Assembly: GCA_011390805.1 (NCBI GenBank) | Contig: JAABRT010000010.1 | Coordinates: 1 to 64,000, forward strand | Source of the DNA: Gemmatimonas sp. | GTDB lineage: Bacteria; Gemmatimonadota; Gemmatimonadetes; Gemmatimonadales; Gemmatimonadaceae | DNA: 64,000 bases | Direction of reading: 5' to 3' | Shown here: in pieces, positions 20,874 to 29,657 of the stretch | Layout: each line of letters begins with the position of its first letter | How positions within the stretch are numbered: the stretch's first letter is position 1 | Notes under the pieces: generated by a model | What the model saw: the letters and a program-made list of their open reading frames with translations, nothing else | What the model was told of the DNA's origin: nothing | The model's database searches: none | Translations under genes and position numbers: made by a program

Positions 20874-21069
20874 TGGGATCGAATCCTCGAAGGATTGTAG
20901 AACAGGCTCGAGCGGTCCCGCTCGCGGGTTTGCCGGGATCCTTCCGGCAATACAGGATGAGACGTGGAAAAGGGCTTATTGTTAATGCAGCTACTGGCGA
21001 ATGCCGCCAAAACCTGTATGATACCGTGACTTGGCCGCTCCGACGCCGAGCCATTCTTCGCTCCCGCCC

Positions 21070-22248
21070 GTGACCCTGCCAGAGACTACTCCTCAGTTTC
21101 CGTTCCCGGTGCCAGCGCCGGTCAGCCCAGTGAACGTACCGCAACCGCCGGCCACGTTCCCGCTTGGCTGGCTGCTCAAGCATGGCTCACCGGCCATTCA
21201 GTACCGGGCGCTCGTGGATGTCGCGGAAATCCCGCTGGCGTCTGACACCAAGGTTGGAGCGCTGCCATACGCCATGCGTCAGAGCTGGGAGTTGCTGTAT
21301 CATCAGCACCCCGACGGCACGTGGGACAAGGGCATGCTGTCAGTCCCGCCTCCGGGACCGGGAGCGCCCAAGGGATTAGGAGCAATCCTTGGCTATCGGC
21401 GACTCATCGAACTTGGGTGGGATGCCGATTCACCACCGTTGGCCACGGCTCGACGCGCCCTCTTTCGCCTGTTGCCCGAGGACAACGACCCGTCGTATCT
21501 GTACGAGTTGGCCGACGAAGCTGGCACTGATCCTGACCTGATCGCGCGAGGACGTCAGATTCTCCGCGAGGCAGCGGCCGCTGCGCTGGCACAGGCAGGA
21601 TACGAAGCCGACCCTCGCTTGCGTGGGGCGGCCCGACGCATCCTCGACAAAATCGGCGAATTCCTGCGGCAGCCCGACTCGGACAAGCCGTTCATCCGCG
21701 TGGGGAATCAGCATGTGCTCCCCGCTACTGCCGCGCCGCCATCGTTTCACGCGCTGGTGATGCTGGCCCACATGCCGCATTTCCGCAGCGAGCATCACGA
21801 GCACATGGAGCGCCTGTTCACATGGGTCTCGCTGCAGGTGCCTCGCATGGCACCCGTTCAGCAGGTCGGAGAAAACCACCTTATTGAACAGACGCAGCTG
21901 GCGTTGGGTGATATTCTGCCGACGCGCTACATCATGGACGCCGATATGCCCACCGCACTGGCGTGGCTGGAGCTGATGGCACGCATGGGCTTTTTGCGCC
22001 GCAACGAGGGCTGGAGCAAGCTGCTCGATAAGCTGCTCGACGACCGGGACCGTCATGGAGTATGGCACCCGCCGCGTTCAGTCACGATGCCCGCCACTGT
22101 GCCCGACTGGGTGTGGCCCACCATTCCGCTGCATGAGCGGGAAGCCCAGGGCGAGACAGAGGCCGAGCCCGACGATTATTCGGTGGACGTGACGTTCCGG
22201 CTTGGTTTGATCGCCAAACTGGCGGGGCGGCCCATTGACATTCTCTGA
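21070..22248 (+). CDS. Alpha/alpha-toroid-like protein of unknown function
   Basis: From GTG 21070 this is 392 aa. A TTG at 21031 would lengthen it by 13. A Pro-rich N terminus leads into repeated helical units. The segment YHQHPDGTWDKG resembles the QW-type motif of terpene cyclase/prenyltransferase alpha-alpha barrels, and GAILGYRRLIELGWDADSP resembles the intervening helices. There is no signal peptide and no DxDD or DDxxD cyclase motif that I can see, so a cyclase activity is not supported. It is in the same direction as the DEAD-box helicase, 46 bp upstream, and may be co-transcribed with it. Confidence 0.6.
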   Translation: MTLPETTPQFPFPVPAPVSPVNVPQPPATFPLGWLLKHGSPAIQYRALVDVAEIPLASDTKVGALPYAMRQSWELLYHQHPDGTWDKGMLSVPPPGPGAPKGLGAILGYRRLIELGWDADSPPLATARRALFRLLPEDNDPSYLYELADEAGTDPDLIARGRQILREAAAAALAQAGYEADPRLRGAARRILDKIGEFLRQPDSDKPFIRVGNQHVLPATAAPPSFHALVMLAHMPHFRSEHHEHMERLFTWVSLQVPRMAPVQQVGENHLIEQTQLALGDILPTRYIMDADMPTALAWLELMARMGFLRRNEGWSKLLDKLLDDRDRHGVWHPPRSVTMPATVPDWVWPTIPLHEREAQGETEAEPDDYSVDVTFRLGLIAKLAGRPIDIL

Positions 22249-22294
22249 TCCCATCGTGTCCGGACCGGCAAGCGATTAGCTTTTCTGGATACAC

Positions 22295-23512
22295 ATGGAA
22301 ACAGAACAAACGACTCAGACACCAACCTTTGCCGCCCTCGGGCTGGCCAGGGAGCTGCTCGACGCACTCAGCGACGCCGGCTATCAACATCCGACACCGA
22401 TTCAGGCCGAGGCCATTCCTGTCGCTCTGACGGGACGTGACCTCATCGGCCTGGCGCAGACAGGCACGGGCAAGACGGCGAGCTTTACACTGCCGATTTT
22501 GCACCGGTTAACGGGTGGTCCAAGGCGCACGCGCGCCCTTGTGCTTACGCCTACCCGTGAGCTGTGCTTGCAGGTTGAAGAGAGCGTTCGCAAATACTCC
22601 AAGTATGCCCCGCTCGATGTGATTCCGGTTTTTGGCGGAGTGAGCTACGAGCCGCAGGAAAAGGCACTCCGCTCCGGCGTGGACATTGTCGTAGCCACTC
22701 CCGGCCGTCTCATCGATCAGCTTGACCGTCGCAATGTAGACTTCTCGTACCTCGAGATTCTGGTGCTTGACGAGGCGGATCGCATGCTCGACATGGGATT
22801 CGCGCCACAGCTGCAAAAAATTGTGGAGCAGATCCCGCGCTATCGGCAAACGATGCTCTTTTCCGCCACGATGCCGCCGGAAGTTGAGGCGTTGGGGCGC
22901 AAGTATTTGCGCCGCCCGGTGGTGGTGCAGGTTGGACGACGCTCGCAGGCCGCCAGCACGGTAACGCACGCGGTGTACCCGGTGCGCAAGGAGCGGAAAA
23001 CCGAACTGCTGGTGAATCTGCTGACAGCCTCGCATCACGATTCGGTGCTCGTTTTCACGCGCACAAAACATGGTGCCGACAAAGTGGAGCGCGAACTGCA
23101 GCGCGCAAACATTCCCACGGCCGCCATGCACGCCGACAAGTCGCAACCGCAGCGCATTCGCGCACTCGAGGATTTCCGCAACGGAAACATCCGCGTGCTG
23201 GTTGCAACGGACATCGCGCAGCGCGGACTCGACATTGACGGCATCTCGCACGTGATCAACTTTGACGTGCCGCAGGCACCTGAAGATTACGTGCACCGCA
23301 TTGGACGCACGGGCCGCGCCGCGGCCACGGGTGATGCGTACACGTTCATGTCGCCTGATGAAATCGGCATGGTGCGTACGATCGAGCGGGAAATCGGTCA
23401 GGAGATTCCGCGCATTTCGGTACCGGGATTCGATTTCGGTACGGTGAGTGCGACTGCGGCGGCAGCATCGGGTCCGGGCCCGGTGTCGGCGGCTGCATCC
23501 ATGGCGAACTAG
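22295..23512 (+). CDS. DEAD-box RNA helicase, RhlE-like
   Basis: This 405-aa ATP-dependent RNA unwinding enzyme probably acts in ribosome assembly or mRNA turnover. It has the Q motif (F-x-x-LGL and HPTPIQ), Walker A AQTGTGKT with Lys60, PTREL, TPGRLID, DEAD at 159-162, SATMP, and the C-terminal HRIGRTGRA motif VI. It lacks a long basic tail. The short C-terminal extension is Ala/Gly/Ser-rich, so it is close to the RhlE minimal type. The closing gene on the other strand is an orphan prepilin. Confidence 0.92.
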   Translation: METEQTTQTPTFAALGLARELLDALSDAGYQHPTPIQAEAIPVALTGRDLIGLAQTGTGKTASFTLPILHRLTGGPRRTRALVLTPTRELCLQVEESVRKYSKYAPLDVIPVFGGVSYEPQEKALRSGVDIVVATPGRLIDQLDRRNVDFSYLEILVLDEADRMLDMGFAPQLQKIVEQIPRYRQTMLFSATMPPEVEALGRKYLRRPVVVQVGRRSQAASTVTHAVYPVRKERKTELLVNLLTASHHDSVLVFTRTKHGADKVERELQRANIPTAAMHADKSQPQRIRALEDFRNGNIRVLVATDIAQRGLDIDGISHVINFDVPQAPEDYVHRIGRTGRAAATGDAYTFMSPDEIGMVRTIEREIGQEIPRISVPGFDFGTVSATAAAASGPGPVSAAASMAN

Positions 23513-23520
23513 CGGCGCTC

Positions 23521-23943
23521 TCACCGCACCCTCCCGAGTCGGGAGATGGTAACGGTGTCGTAGTGCGCACCGCGGGAGAGCACCACGCGCATGTTGGCGG
23601 CACCGTAGCCGAGCCCGGATGGCTGATAGGCCATGGAGTCGCGTGTTGCATCAAGTGACACGCCAAGCAGGTGGAGTACCGGCGCTCTGGCAAGTGTGTC
23701 AGCGCCGGCGTGTGCGACGACAACGCCGGCGGCACTGTGAAAGCGCACTGCGGTTCGCACGCCTGACGCATTGGCATGTTCCCGAGCCAACGCGATCGCA
23801 TCGGTCACGGCACGTTTGGCCGAGCGCACCGCCAAACGATCGCGGAGTTCGCCGATGTGCTGCAGAGAGATTGTGCACAGGACCGCAATCAGCCCCATGG
23901 CCAGCAATTGATCGATCAGGGTGAAGCCGGACCGTTTATTCAT
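23521..23943 (-). CDS. Orphan type IV prepilin-like (GspH/FimT) protein
   Basis: This is 140 aa with a GGAGGAACG ribosome-binding site before the ATG. The N terminus MNKRSGFTLIDQLLAMGLIAVL is a type III (prepilin) signal: cleavage is expected after Gly6, giving mature Phe1. Position 5 of the mature protein is Asp where nearly all prepilins have Glu, the residue that pairs with Phe1 of the neighbour. The rest is a short beta-rich globular domain of the GspH/FimT minor pilin type. No other pilus or secretion gene is nearby. Confidence 0.7.
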   Translation of the reverse strand: MNKRSGFTLIDQLLAMGLIAVLCTISLQHIGELRDRLAVRSAKRAVTDAIALAREHANASGVRTAVRFHSAAGVVVAHAGADTLARAPVLHLLGVSLDATRDSMAYQPSGLGYGAANMRVVLSRGAHYDTVTISRLGRVR

Positions 23944-24056
23944 CCGTTCCTCCGATTGGGTGGAGACGTTATATCACACTCAACGGCGGTTCGTGCGTGA
24001 TCGATTGTACGCGGGCATCATCGTAAGTGCGCAGCGCCTTCTCAACCGGAGTCTTG

Positions 24057-24323
24057 ATGTCATCAACTGATCTGCGTCGCGGCCTGGTGGCCATCGGTGC
24101 GCTGGCTGCTGTCGTGTTCACGGGAGGATGCCAGCAACTCACGAATCCTGCGGCCCAGGCCGAGCTGCAGCAGTCCATGTACGACCTGCAGGACATGCTG
24201 CTGGACATGCGCGACGAGACGGCGCTGCTGCAGACGCAGGTTGACTCGCTGCAGTTTGTGGTGGCGCGACAGGATTCGTCGCTGCGTCAGCTGGCGAATC
24301 TTCTCGGGGCGCCGATCCGCTGA
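24057..24323 (+). CDS. Small coiled-coil lipoprotein
   Basis: ATG 24057 with a CCGGAG site gives 88 aa. A GTG at 24027 is in frame but lacks a site. The N terminus has two Arg, a hydrophobic run and Cys25 in FTGGC, a weak lipobox. The mature part (NPAAQAELQQSMYDLQDMLLD and onward) has heptad spacing and looks like a single coiled coil, as in Lpp- or YbgF-like envelope proteins. No function can be named. It is upstream of pfkA but 143 bp away. Confidence 0.6.
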   Translation: MSSTDLRRGLVAIGALAAVVFTGGCQQLTNPAAQAELQQSMYDLQDMLLDMRDETALLQTQVDSLQFVVARQDSSLRQLANLLGAPIR

Positions 24324-24466
24324 AAGGACCGCTCCCGCTTTTTCAGCCCCTACCGCATCAATTGTGTCAACGTTCGGCGCGCAAACGGAATGGGCGCTAC
24401 ATTTTCCCGGTCGCCTGCGAATCGGGCCGATCCCGTCTACGAAACACCGCTTTTTAACTGCACCTA

Positions 24467-25546
24467 ATGCGTATTGCTCTTTCCACCGGAGGCGGAGACG
24501 CTCCGGGTCTGAACGCTGTCATTCGCGCCGTTGTGCTGTCTGCACGCGGCCGAGGTTGGGATGTACTCGGCAGTAAGCGCGGCTATGCCGGTTTGCTGGG
24601 CGACGATGACGTCGTGCCGCTCACCTCTGAATCGGTGCGTGGTATCATGGCGCATGGTGGCACGATACTGCGCACCACCAATCGCGGCAGCCCGTTCAAC
24701 TATCCCGTGCGTTCGCCGGATGGTAGCTGGACGGAGATTGATCGCTCGGACGAAATCATAGAAAACGCGCGCAATCTTGGTATCGACGCGCTGATCTCCA
24801 TCGGCGGCGACGGCTCGTTGGCCATTGCGCAGCGTCTCGTGGAAAAGGGCATGCGTATTGTGGGTGTGCCCAAAACAATCGACAACGACGTATCCGGCAC
24901 GGTCATGACGTTCGGCTTCGATACCGCCGTGAACACGGCGATTGAAGCGATCGACAAGCTGCACACGACAGCTGAGAGTCACGACCGTGTGATGGTGCTC
25001 GAGGTCATGGGGCGCGACGCTGGTTTCATTGCGCTGTACGCGGGCGTGGCCGGTACGGCAGACGTGATTCTCGTGCCAGAGATTCCGTGGAACATGGACA
25101 AAGTGTGCGAGAAGATCCGTGCGCGTGACGCGGCGGGACGCCGGTTCAGCATCGTGGTGGTGGCTGAAGGGGTCACCATGCCCGACGGTGAAGTGGGTGT
25201 CATTGGTGAGTCCCTGCCGGGGCAGGCTCGGCGCGTGGGAGGCGTTGCCGATGTGATCGCGCGCGAGATCCAGGTGCGCACCGGCAAGGAGACGCGTTCC
25301 CTGGTGCTCGGTCACTTGCAGCGCGGTGGCTCCCCTACCGGCTACGATCGTCTGCTGGCCACCCGATTCGGCGGTGCCGCGGTGGAGGCGGTGGCCAACA
25401 AGAAGTGGGGGCACATGGTGGCGCTCCAGTCGCCGCACCTGGTGACGATACCTATCGTGGACGTGCTTGATTCTCCAAAGCGGGTTGATGCAACGCACGA
25501 CGTGGTGAGGACCGCACGGGCGGTGGGGATCAGCTTTGGCGACTGA
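24467..25546 (+). CDS. pfkA: 6-phosphofructokinase
   Basis: This 359-aa enzyme phosphorylates fructose 6-phosphate, the committed step of glycolysis. It has the N-terminal STGGGDAPGLN loop, GGDGS (113-117), catalytic PKTIDND (135-141) and MGRDAGF, and HLQRGG near the C terminus. Gly116 matches E. coli Gly104, the residue linked with ATP use. Lys136 in PKTIDND is the Lys typical of pyrophosphate-dependent and 'group III' enzymes (E. coli has Gly there). The combination suggests an ATP enzyme of the group III clade without certainty about the phosphoryl donor. Confidence 0.93.
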   Translation: MRIALSTGGGDAPGLNAVIRAVVLSARGRGWDVLGSKRGYAGLLGDDDVVPLTSESVRGIMAHGGTILRTTNRGSPFNYPVRSPDGSWTEIDRSDEIIENARNLGIDALISIGGDGSLAIAQRLVEKGMRIVGVPKTIDNDVSGTVMTFGFDTAVNTAIEAIDKLHTTAESHDRVMVLEVMGRDAGFIALYAGVAGTADVILVPEIPWNMDKVCEKIRARDAAGRRFSIVVVAEGVTMPDGEVGVIGESLPGQARRVGGVADVIAREIQVRTGKETRSLVLGHLQRGGSPTGYDRLLATRFGGAAVEAVANKKWGHMVALQSPHLVTIPIVDVLDSPKRVDATHDVVRTARAVGISFGD

Positions 25547-25708
25547 CGGGTAACAGTCAGCAGCCGGTAGCGGGTGAGGGTGGGCGTCACCTCTCAGGGA
25601 CGCCGTCGTCCTCTAAGTGAGACAGTCGAGCCCGCTTCCAAATGGGTAGACAGACGGATTGTGCAGCTTACGCGCCCTTGTTCGGGCGTACTGACCGTGT
25701 TGTGCGGT

Positions 25709-25724
25709 TGGCACGGCTTCTGCA
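25709..25724 (+). promoter_or_regulatory. Possible sigma-54 (-24/-12) promoter
   Basis: TGGCACG at 25709-25715 and CTGCA at 25720-25724 place the invariant GG and GC exactly 10 bp apart. Only one base of the -12 box (T to C) departs from consensus. It lies 58 bp before the next gene's ATG in a 235-bp gap that otherwise holds nothing I recognise. No enhancer-binding site or rpoN gene is visible. Confidence 0.4.
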
Positions 25725-25781
25725 CTGTTGAAAGCTGTCTGGACAGTATGGGAAGTTTGCAAGTTGCCGTAGGAGGCACGT

Positions 25782-26759
25782 ATGAAACGTTCAATCCTGA
25801 TGGTCGGTGGAATGCTCGTGGTGAGCGCGCTCACTGTGACCGTAGTCGAAGCGCAGGCCACTTCGACTGCCGGATCGCGCGCGACCGTACCCGACGTTCC
25901 CAAGGAATACGTGCCGCCCGCTGGCATGTGCCGGATCTGGCTGGATGCGGTTCCGGCTGCACAGCAGCCAGCCCCGACCGAGTGCAGTATTGCCGTTCGC
26001 AACAAGCCACCCAATGGCAAGGTGGTGTACGGGCCCAAGAAGGGTGCCTCAAACAGCAAAGGGCTGGAGAATATGCCCATCAAGCGCTTTGACAACAAAG
26101 CGAAAACCGGGCTGCCACCCATTCCCGGCGTCACCATTCCGCCCGGGAACAACCGCGAGCCGTGGGAGGCCAAGCGGATCTCTGACGACGAGTTGTTTGG
26201 CAGCCGGCAGGGTAACCTGCCGGTTTCGTCGTCTGCTGGCATGAACATGTTGCCGGCTGGCGCGGCGGGTTTTGATGCGTACGTAGGTCAGGGTGGCTTG
26301 TTGCTTGGAGCGGGGCAGATCAACGATCCGCGGTACTTTGCGGGCAACGCACCGCCTCCCGGTCGTGGCTCAACGACCTGTCTCGATCGTGATGGTGACG
26401 GCTGGTGCGACGATTTCCGTTTCGGGCCTCCCCCCTGTCTTGATCGCGATCAGGACGGACGCTGTGATGACCTGCCCGCGTTTGCTGCGCTTCCGTATCC
26501 ACAGGTGCTGCCACAGATGCAGTCGGCGGTCGATGTGGTACAGGGACGCCAGAGCGTAGAGGTCGCGCAGTGGCTTGGCACCAACGAGTTCATTGCCCGA
26601 CTCCCCGATCAGGGGCGCGGCACACCGTGGCGGGCGATCTTTCTCGATGCCAACAGCAATCAGTTGCTGCAGGTCTGGACGGATCGCAACAAAGACGGTC
26701 AGGTGGATCGCGTGGAAGTCTTTCGCAACGGCGAGCGGGTAAAGCTCATTCAGCGATAA
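25782..26759 (+). CDS. Secreted protein with calcium-binding Asp-rich loops
   Basis: A strong GTAGGAGGCACGT site precedes ATG 25782. The protein (325 aa) has a signal peptide ending VVEAQA. The middle is Pro/Gly/Asn-rich and low in recognisable structure. Near residues 200-230 lie two CLDRDGDGWCDD-type loops (Cys at both ends, as in thrombospondin type 3 repeats), and near the C terminus FLDANSNQ and TDRNKDGQVDRVEVF, which are EF-hand-like. Calcium binding is a family-based inference. A candidate sigma-54 promoter lies upstream. The function is unknown. Confidence 0.75.
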   Translation: MKRSILMVGGMLVVSALTVTVVEAQATSTAGSRATVPDVPKEYVPPAGMCRIWLDAVPAAQQPAPTECSIAVRNKPPNGKVVYGPKKGASNSKGLENMPIKRFDNKAKTGLPPIPGVTIPPGNNREPWEAKRISDDELFGSRQGNLPVSSSAGMNMLPAGAAGFDAYVGQGGLLLGAGQINDPRYFAGNAPPPGRGSTTCLDRDGDGWCDDFRFGPPPCLDRDQDGRCDDLPAFAALPYPQVLPQMQSAVDVVQGRQSVEVAQWLGTNEFIARLPDQGRGTPWRAIFLDANSNQLLQVWTDRNKDGQVDRVEVFRNGERVKLIQR

Positions 26760-26810
26760 AAAACGGTCGCACTGACCGCGCACCCTTTGCGTGCGCCGTT
26801 AGCTTTCGGT

Positions 26811-29606
26811 GTGCGCACCGTTTACGACCGATACCTGCCGCCGGACCGCGAAGCGTTTGTGGCGGCCAAGCCGTCCACCGGACGTGTGATTGTTATCGCG
26901 CCCACGCGCGCGGCCTGCGAAACGATCGAGCTGGCCGTCGGTCTGCATCTCGAGACGTTCCTTGAACGCACTCGCGGCGACGACCTGCGCCGCCTCGCCG
27001 CCAGTGGTCGCGGGTTTGGCATCGTGGCCGGCACCGGTACCGGCAAGACGCTGGCTATCCGGCCGATTGCGGAAACGATCCTCGGTACTGACTCGCTGCG
27101 CGTTGGTGTGATCAATCGTGAGCGTGAAGCGACGCCCGATACGCCAACGTGGAATGTGATCATCGTAACCACCGGCATTGCGCGCCGCTGGTTTCAGGAT
27201 GGTGACATTCTGCCGCAGGACACCCTCATCGTTGACGAGATCCACCAGACGAGTGCCGAACTCGAACTCTGTCTGGCTCTGGGAAAGCGTACGGGCTGTC
27301 GCTTCATCTGGCTATCGGCCACGGTTGATCCCACGTTTTATTCGGCGTATCTCGAAAGCGCTGATGTGCTGGCAGTGAGTGCGTTCGATGCGGCGAAAGC
27401 GGCCAAGGTGGATGTGGTGCGCAAGCAGCCGGTTGAGTTTCTCGACGACGGATTCCTGCGCAAAGCGGTAAAGGCCGGCCGAGGCGTCGCGATGTTCCTG
27501 CCTACACGCGCGGCGGTGGAAGAGGCGGCCGCGTGGGTGCAGTCACGTTATCCGCGCATTGCGGCGGCCCATTATCATGGCGGCGAACCCATTCGCGTAA
27601 TCCGTCCGTTTCTCGAGGGCGAAGTAGGGAAACCGTTTTTTCTGGCCATGACTGCAGCCGGCCAGAGCGCGCTCAATGTGCCGGGGCTCGACACGGTCAT
27701 CATTGATGATTCGCGGTTTACCAATGTGATCATGCGCGGTCGCAATGTGCTGACACGCACGCACCTCGGGGCCAACGAAATCCTGCAGATGGCGGGACGT
27801 GTGCACGGGCGGGTAGCCGGTGGTCGGGTGCACATTCTCAGTGATCGCGACATTCACTTTGAATCACTGCGCCCCACGGCACCCGAGTTTCAACTGGCCG
27901 GTGATTCGGAGCGTGTGGCTCTCACCTGCGCGGGGCTCGGCGTTCGCGCTGATGATCTCGAGCTGCCGGTGCCGCTCGATCGCACGGCGTATCGCAAGGC
28001 GCTTACGCTGCTCGAATCGCGCGGTCTCGTGGACGGCGGTCGACTCACCGACTACGGACGTGCCGTCGAAGCGTTGCCGGTGGAGCGTGCCTGGGGCGAG
28101 CTGATTGTGCACGGCGAAGATGAACTGCTGCCGTTTCTCACCGTGATGAGCGGCATCGAGTCGTTGCACCGCATGACGCGCGACGATCGTAATCTCGAAG
28201 GGCTGGTGTTGCACGGCAGTGACCATCTGACTGCCTACAACCTGTACGCCGAAGCATTTGCCGAAGCGGGATACGTTGGCGAGGTGTACGGGCTGGCGCG
28301 TCATCTCTTTGACGCGGAGCGCATTGCCCCGTGGGCCGAACGTCGTGGCGTATTGGTGAAGTCGCTTGAGGATGCAGCACTCGCCATGGCCAGTGTATAC
28401 CGCAGCGTGTCACGTCCGCTGCCGGCTGCCATGCCTTTTGCGCGGGAAAGCACATTGCGCCGCTTTCAGGATCTGCTGGCCGAGTTCATGCCGTTTGATC
28501 TCGTGGTTGATGAGGAAACGGTGGACGGGCAGTCGGCGCGCGTGTCGCGCACCAGTGTGTGTGGCAGCTGGGGTGCAGTGGCCGGCTCGTTGCGCTTCTT
28601 TGCTGATCGCTTTGGCGTACCGCGTGCGGGTATTGAGGGGACGCAGCTGTCGCTCGACCTCATTCGCCGGCATGCACATCGTCATCCGCCGGAACTGGTA
28701 CTTGATCCGGGACGCGGACACACGCCGGTGGTTGAACGTCGTCGGGTGTCGTATTTCGGCTTTGAGCTGTCACGTGAATCCGAACCGCTGCGTGAATGGC
28801 GCGGTGAACAAGCCGAACGCGCGCGGGACCTGGTTGCTGAAGGGTTGGCCACCGGTCAGTTGCGGCATCATGCAGTGCGCCGCAATCACAACGCGATTGA
28901 ACAGGTGCGTGAAGTGTGGCGACGGCTTGGCGGATCGACGCACAAACTTGGCCAGTCTGAACTCGCCGCGTGGTATCGTGCGCAGCTGAATGCAGCGTCA
29001 TCGTGGGAAGACGTACGCCGTCTGGCGCTCGACTTTGACCTGCACGATTTCGTGAGCGAGGCGGAACTGGCGCGCGCGCGTGCGCTGCCCGACGATGTGA
29101 TGGTGCGCGATCGCGAAGTGCCGCTGCTGTACGAAGTAGACACAGCCGATGATGGCACCATGCAGTTGGTGGTGCGATTGCGGCTGCCTGAGAAGTTGGC
29201 GCGTACGCTGGATGCCAGCGAAGTGCCGGCGTTGGGTGGCCCGCTGGCCGGACGTGCGTTGCGCTTTGTGGTCACGCGCGGTCAGCGAGGTGCAGTTCGC
29301 GCAGACACCATTGAAGAGCTGCAGGACAAGCTGGACGCGCCGTTCACGGATGAAGAGATCGCGGCGCAGTCACGCGCCCGCGATCAGAAACGTGAAGCGC
29401 GTGGCTCCCATGAACGCGGCGGGAGGAAAGGGCGCGGGGGGGGGAGTAGTGGCTACCGCGGCGGCGGTGGAAGTGGTGGTGGAAGTGGTGGTGGCGGTAG
29501 CCGTGGTGGCGGCGGCAAGCGCTCGGGCGGTGGCCGCCCCGGAGCCGGCGGTGGCCGAGGATCGTCCCGTGGTCCGGCACGCGGTCCCAAGCGGGGTGGG
29601 CGCTAA
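26811..29606 (+). CDS. DExH-box helicase, HrpA/HrpB-like, with RGG-like tail
   Basis: I choose GTG 26811 (931 aa) over TTG 26787 because the conserved region starts at MRTVYDRYLPP. The helicase core has Walker A AGTGTGKT (Lys79), DEIH at 142-145, SATVDP and a motif VI-like QMAGRVHGR. The long C-terminal part, with DAERIAPWAERRGVLVKSL and beyond, matches the RNA-helicase HA2/OB layout loosely. The last 70 or so residues are almost only Gly, Arg and Ser, with repeated RGG/SGG units, a typical disordered RNA-binding tail. A nine-G run lies inside that tail. The target RNA is unknown. Confidence 0.85.
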   Translation: MRTVYDRYLPPDREAFVAAKPSTGRVIVIAPTRAACETIELAVGLHLETFLERTRGDDLRRLAASGRGFGIVAGTGTGKTLAIRPIAETILGTDSLRVGVINREREATPDTPTWNVIIVTTGIARRWFQDGDILPQDTLIVDEIHQTSAELELCLALGKRTGCRFIWLSATVDPTFYSAYLESADVLAVSAFDAAKAAKVDVVRKQPVEFLDDGFLRKAVKAGRGVAMFLPTRAAVEEAAAWVQSRYPRIAAAHYHGGEPIRVIRPFLEGEVGKPFFLAMTAAGQSALNVPGLDTVIIDDSRFTNVIMRGRNVLTRTHLGANEILQMAGRVHGRVAGGRVHILSDRDIHFESLRPTAPEFQLAGDSERVALTCAGLGVRADDLELPVPLDRTAYRKALTLLESRGLVDGGRLTDYGRAVEALPVERAWGELIVHGEDELLPFLTVMSGIESLHRMTRDDRNLEGLVLHGSDHLTAYNLYAEAFAEAGYVGEVYGLARHLFDAERIAPWAERRGVLVKSLEDAALAMASVYRSVSRPLPAAMPFARESTLRRFQDLLAEFMPFDLVVDEETVDGQSARVSRTSVCGSWGAVAGSLRFFADRFGVPRAGIEGTQLSLDLIRRHAHRHPPELVLDPGRGHTPVVERRRVSYFGFELSRESEPLREWRGEQAERARDLVAEGLATGQLRHHAVRRNHNAIEQVREVWRRLGGSTHKLGQSELAAWYRAQLNAASSWEDVRRLALDFDLHDFVSEAELARARALPDDVMVRDREVPLLYEVDTADDGTMQLVVRLRLPEKLARTLDASEVPALGGPLAGRALRFVVTRGQRGAVRADTIEELQDKLDAPFTDEEIAAQSRARDQKREARGSHERGGRKGRGGGSSGYRGGGGSGGGSGGGGSRGGGGKRSGGGRPGAGGGRGSSRGPARGPKRGGR
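29436..29444 (+). repeat. Nine-G homopolymer in the helicase tail
   Basis: Nine G encode part of the Gly-rich tail. A one-base slip would replace the RGG tail with an Ala/Val-rich sequence that stays open to 29652. Confidence 0.9.
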
Positions 29607-29657
29607 ATCACCGGTCGCGCGACAGTCTGATCCCGTGCGTGCGGTGGTCTGATTCGC

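Noticed and set aside
24464-25498. 344-codon minus-strand ORF opposite pfkA
   Set aside because: Antisense shadow of a clear phosphofructokinase. The translated product is His/Arg-rich and lacks any motif.
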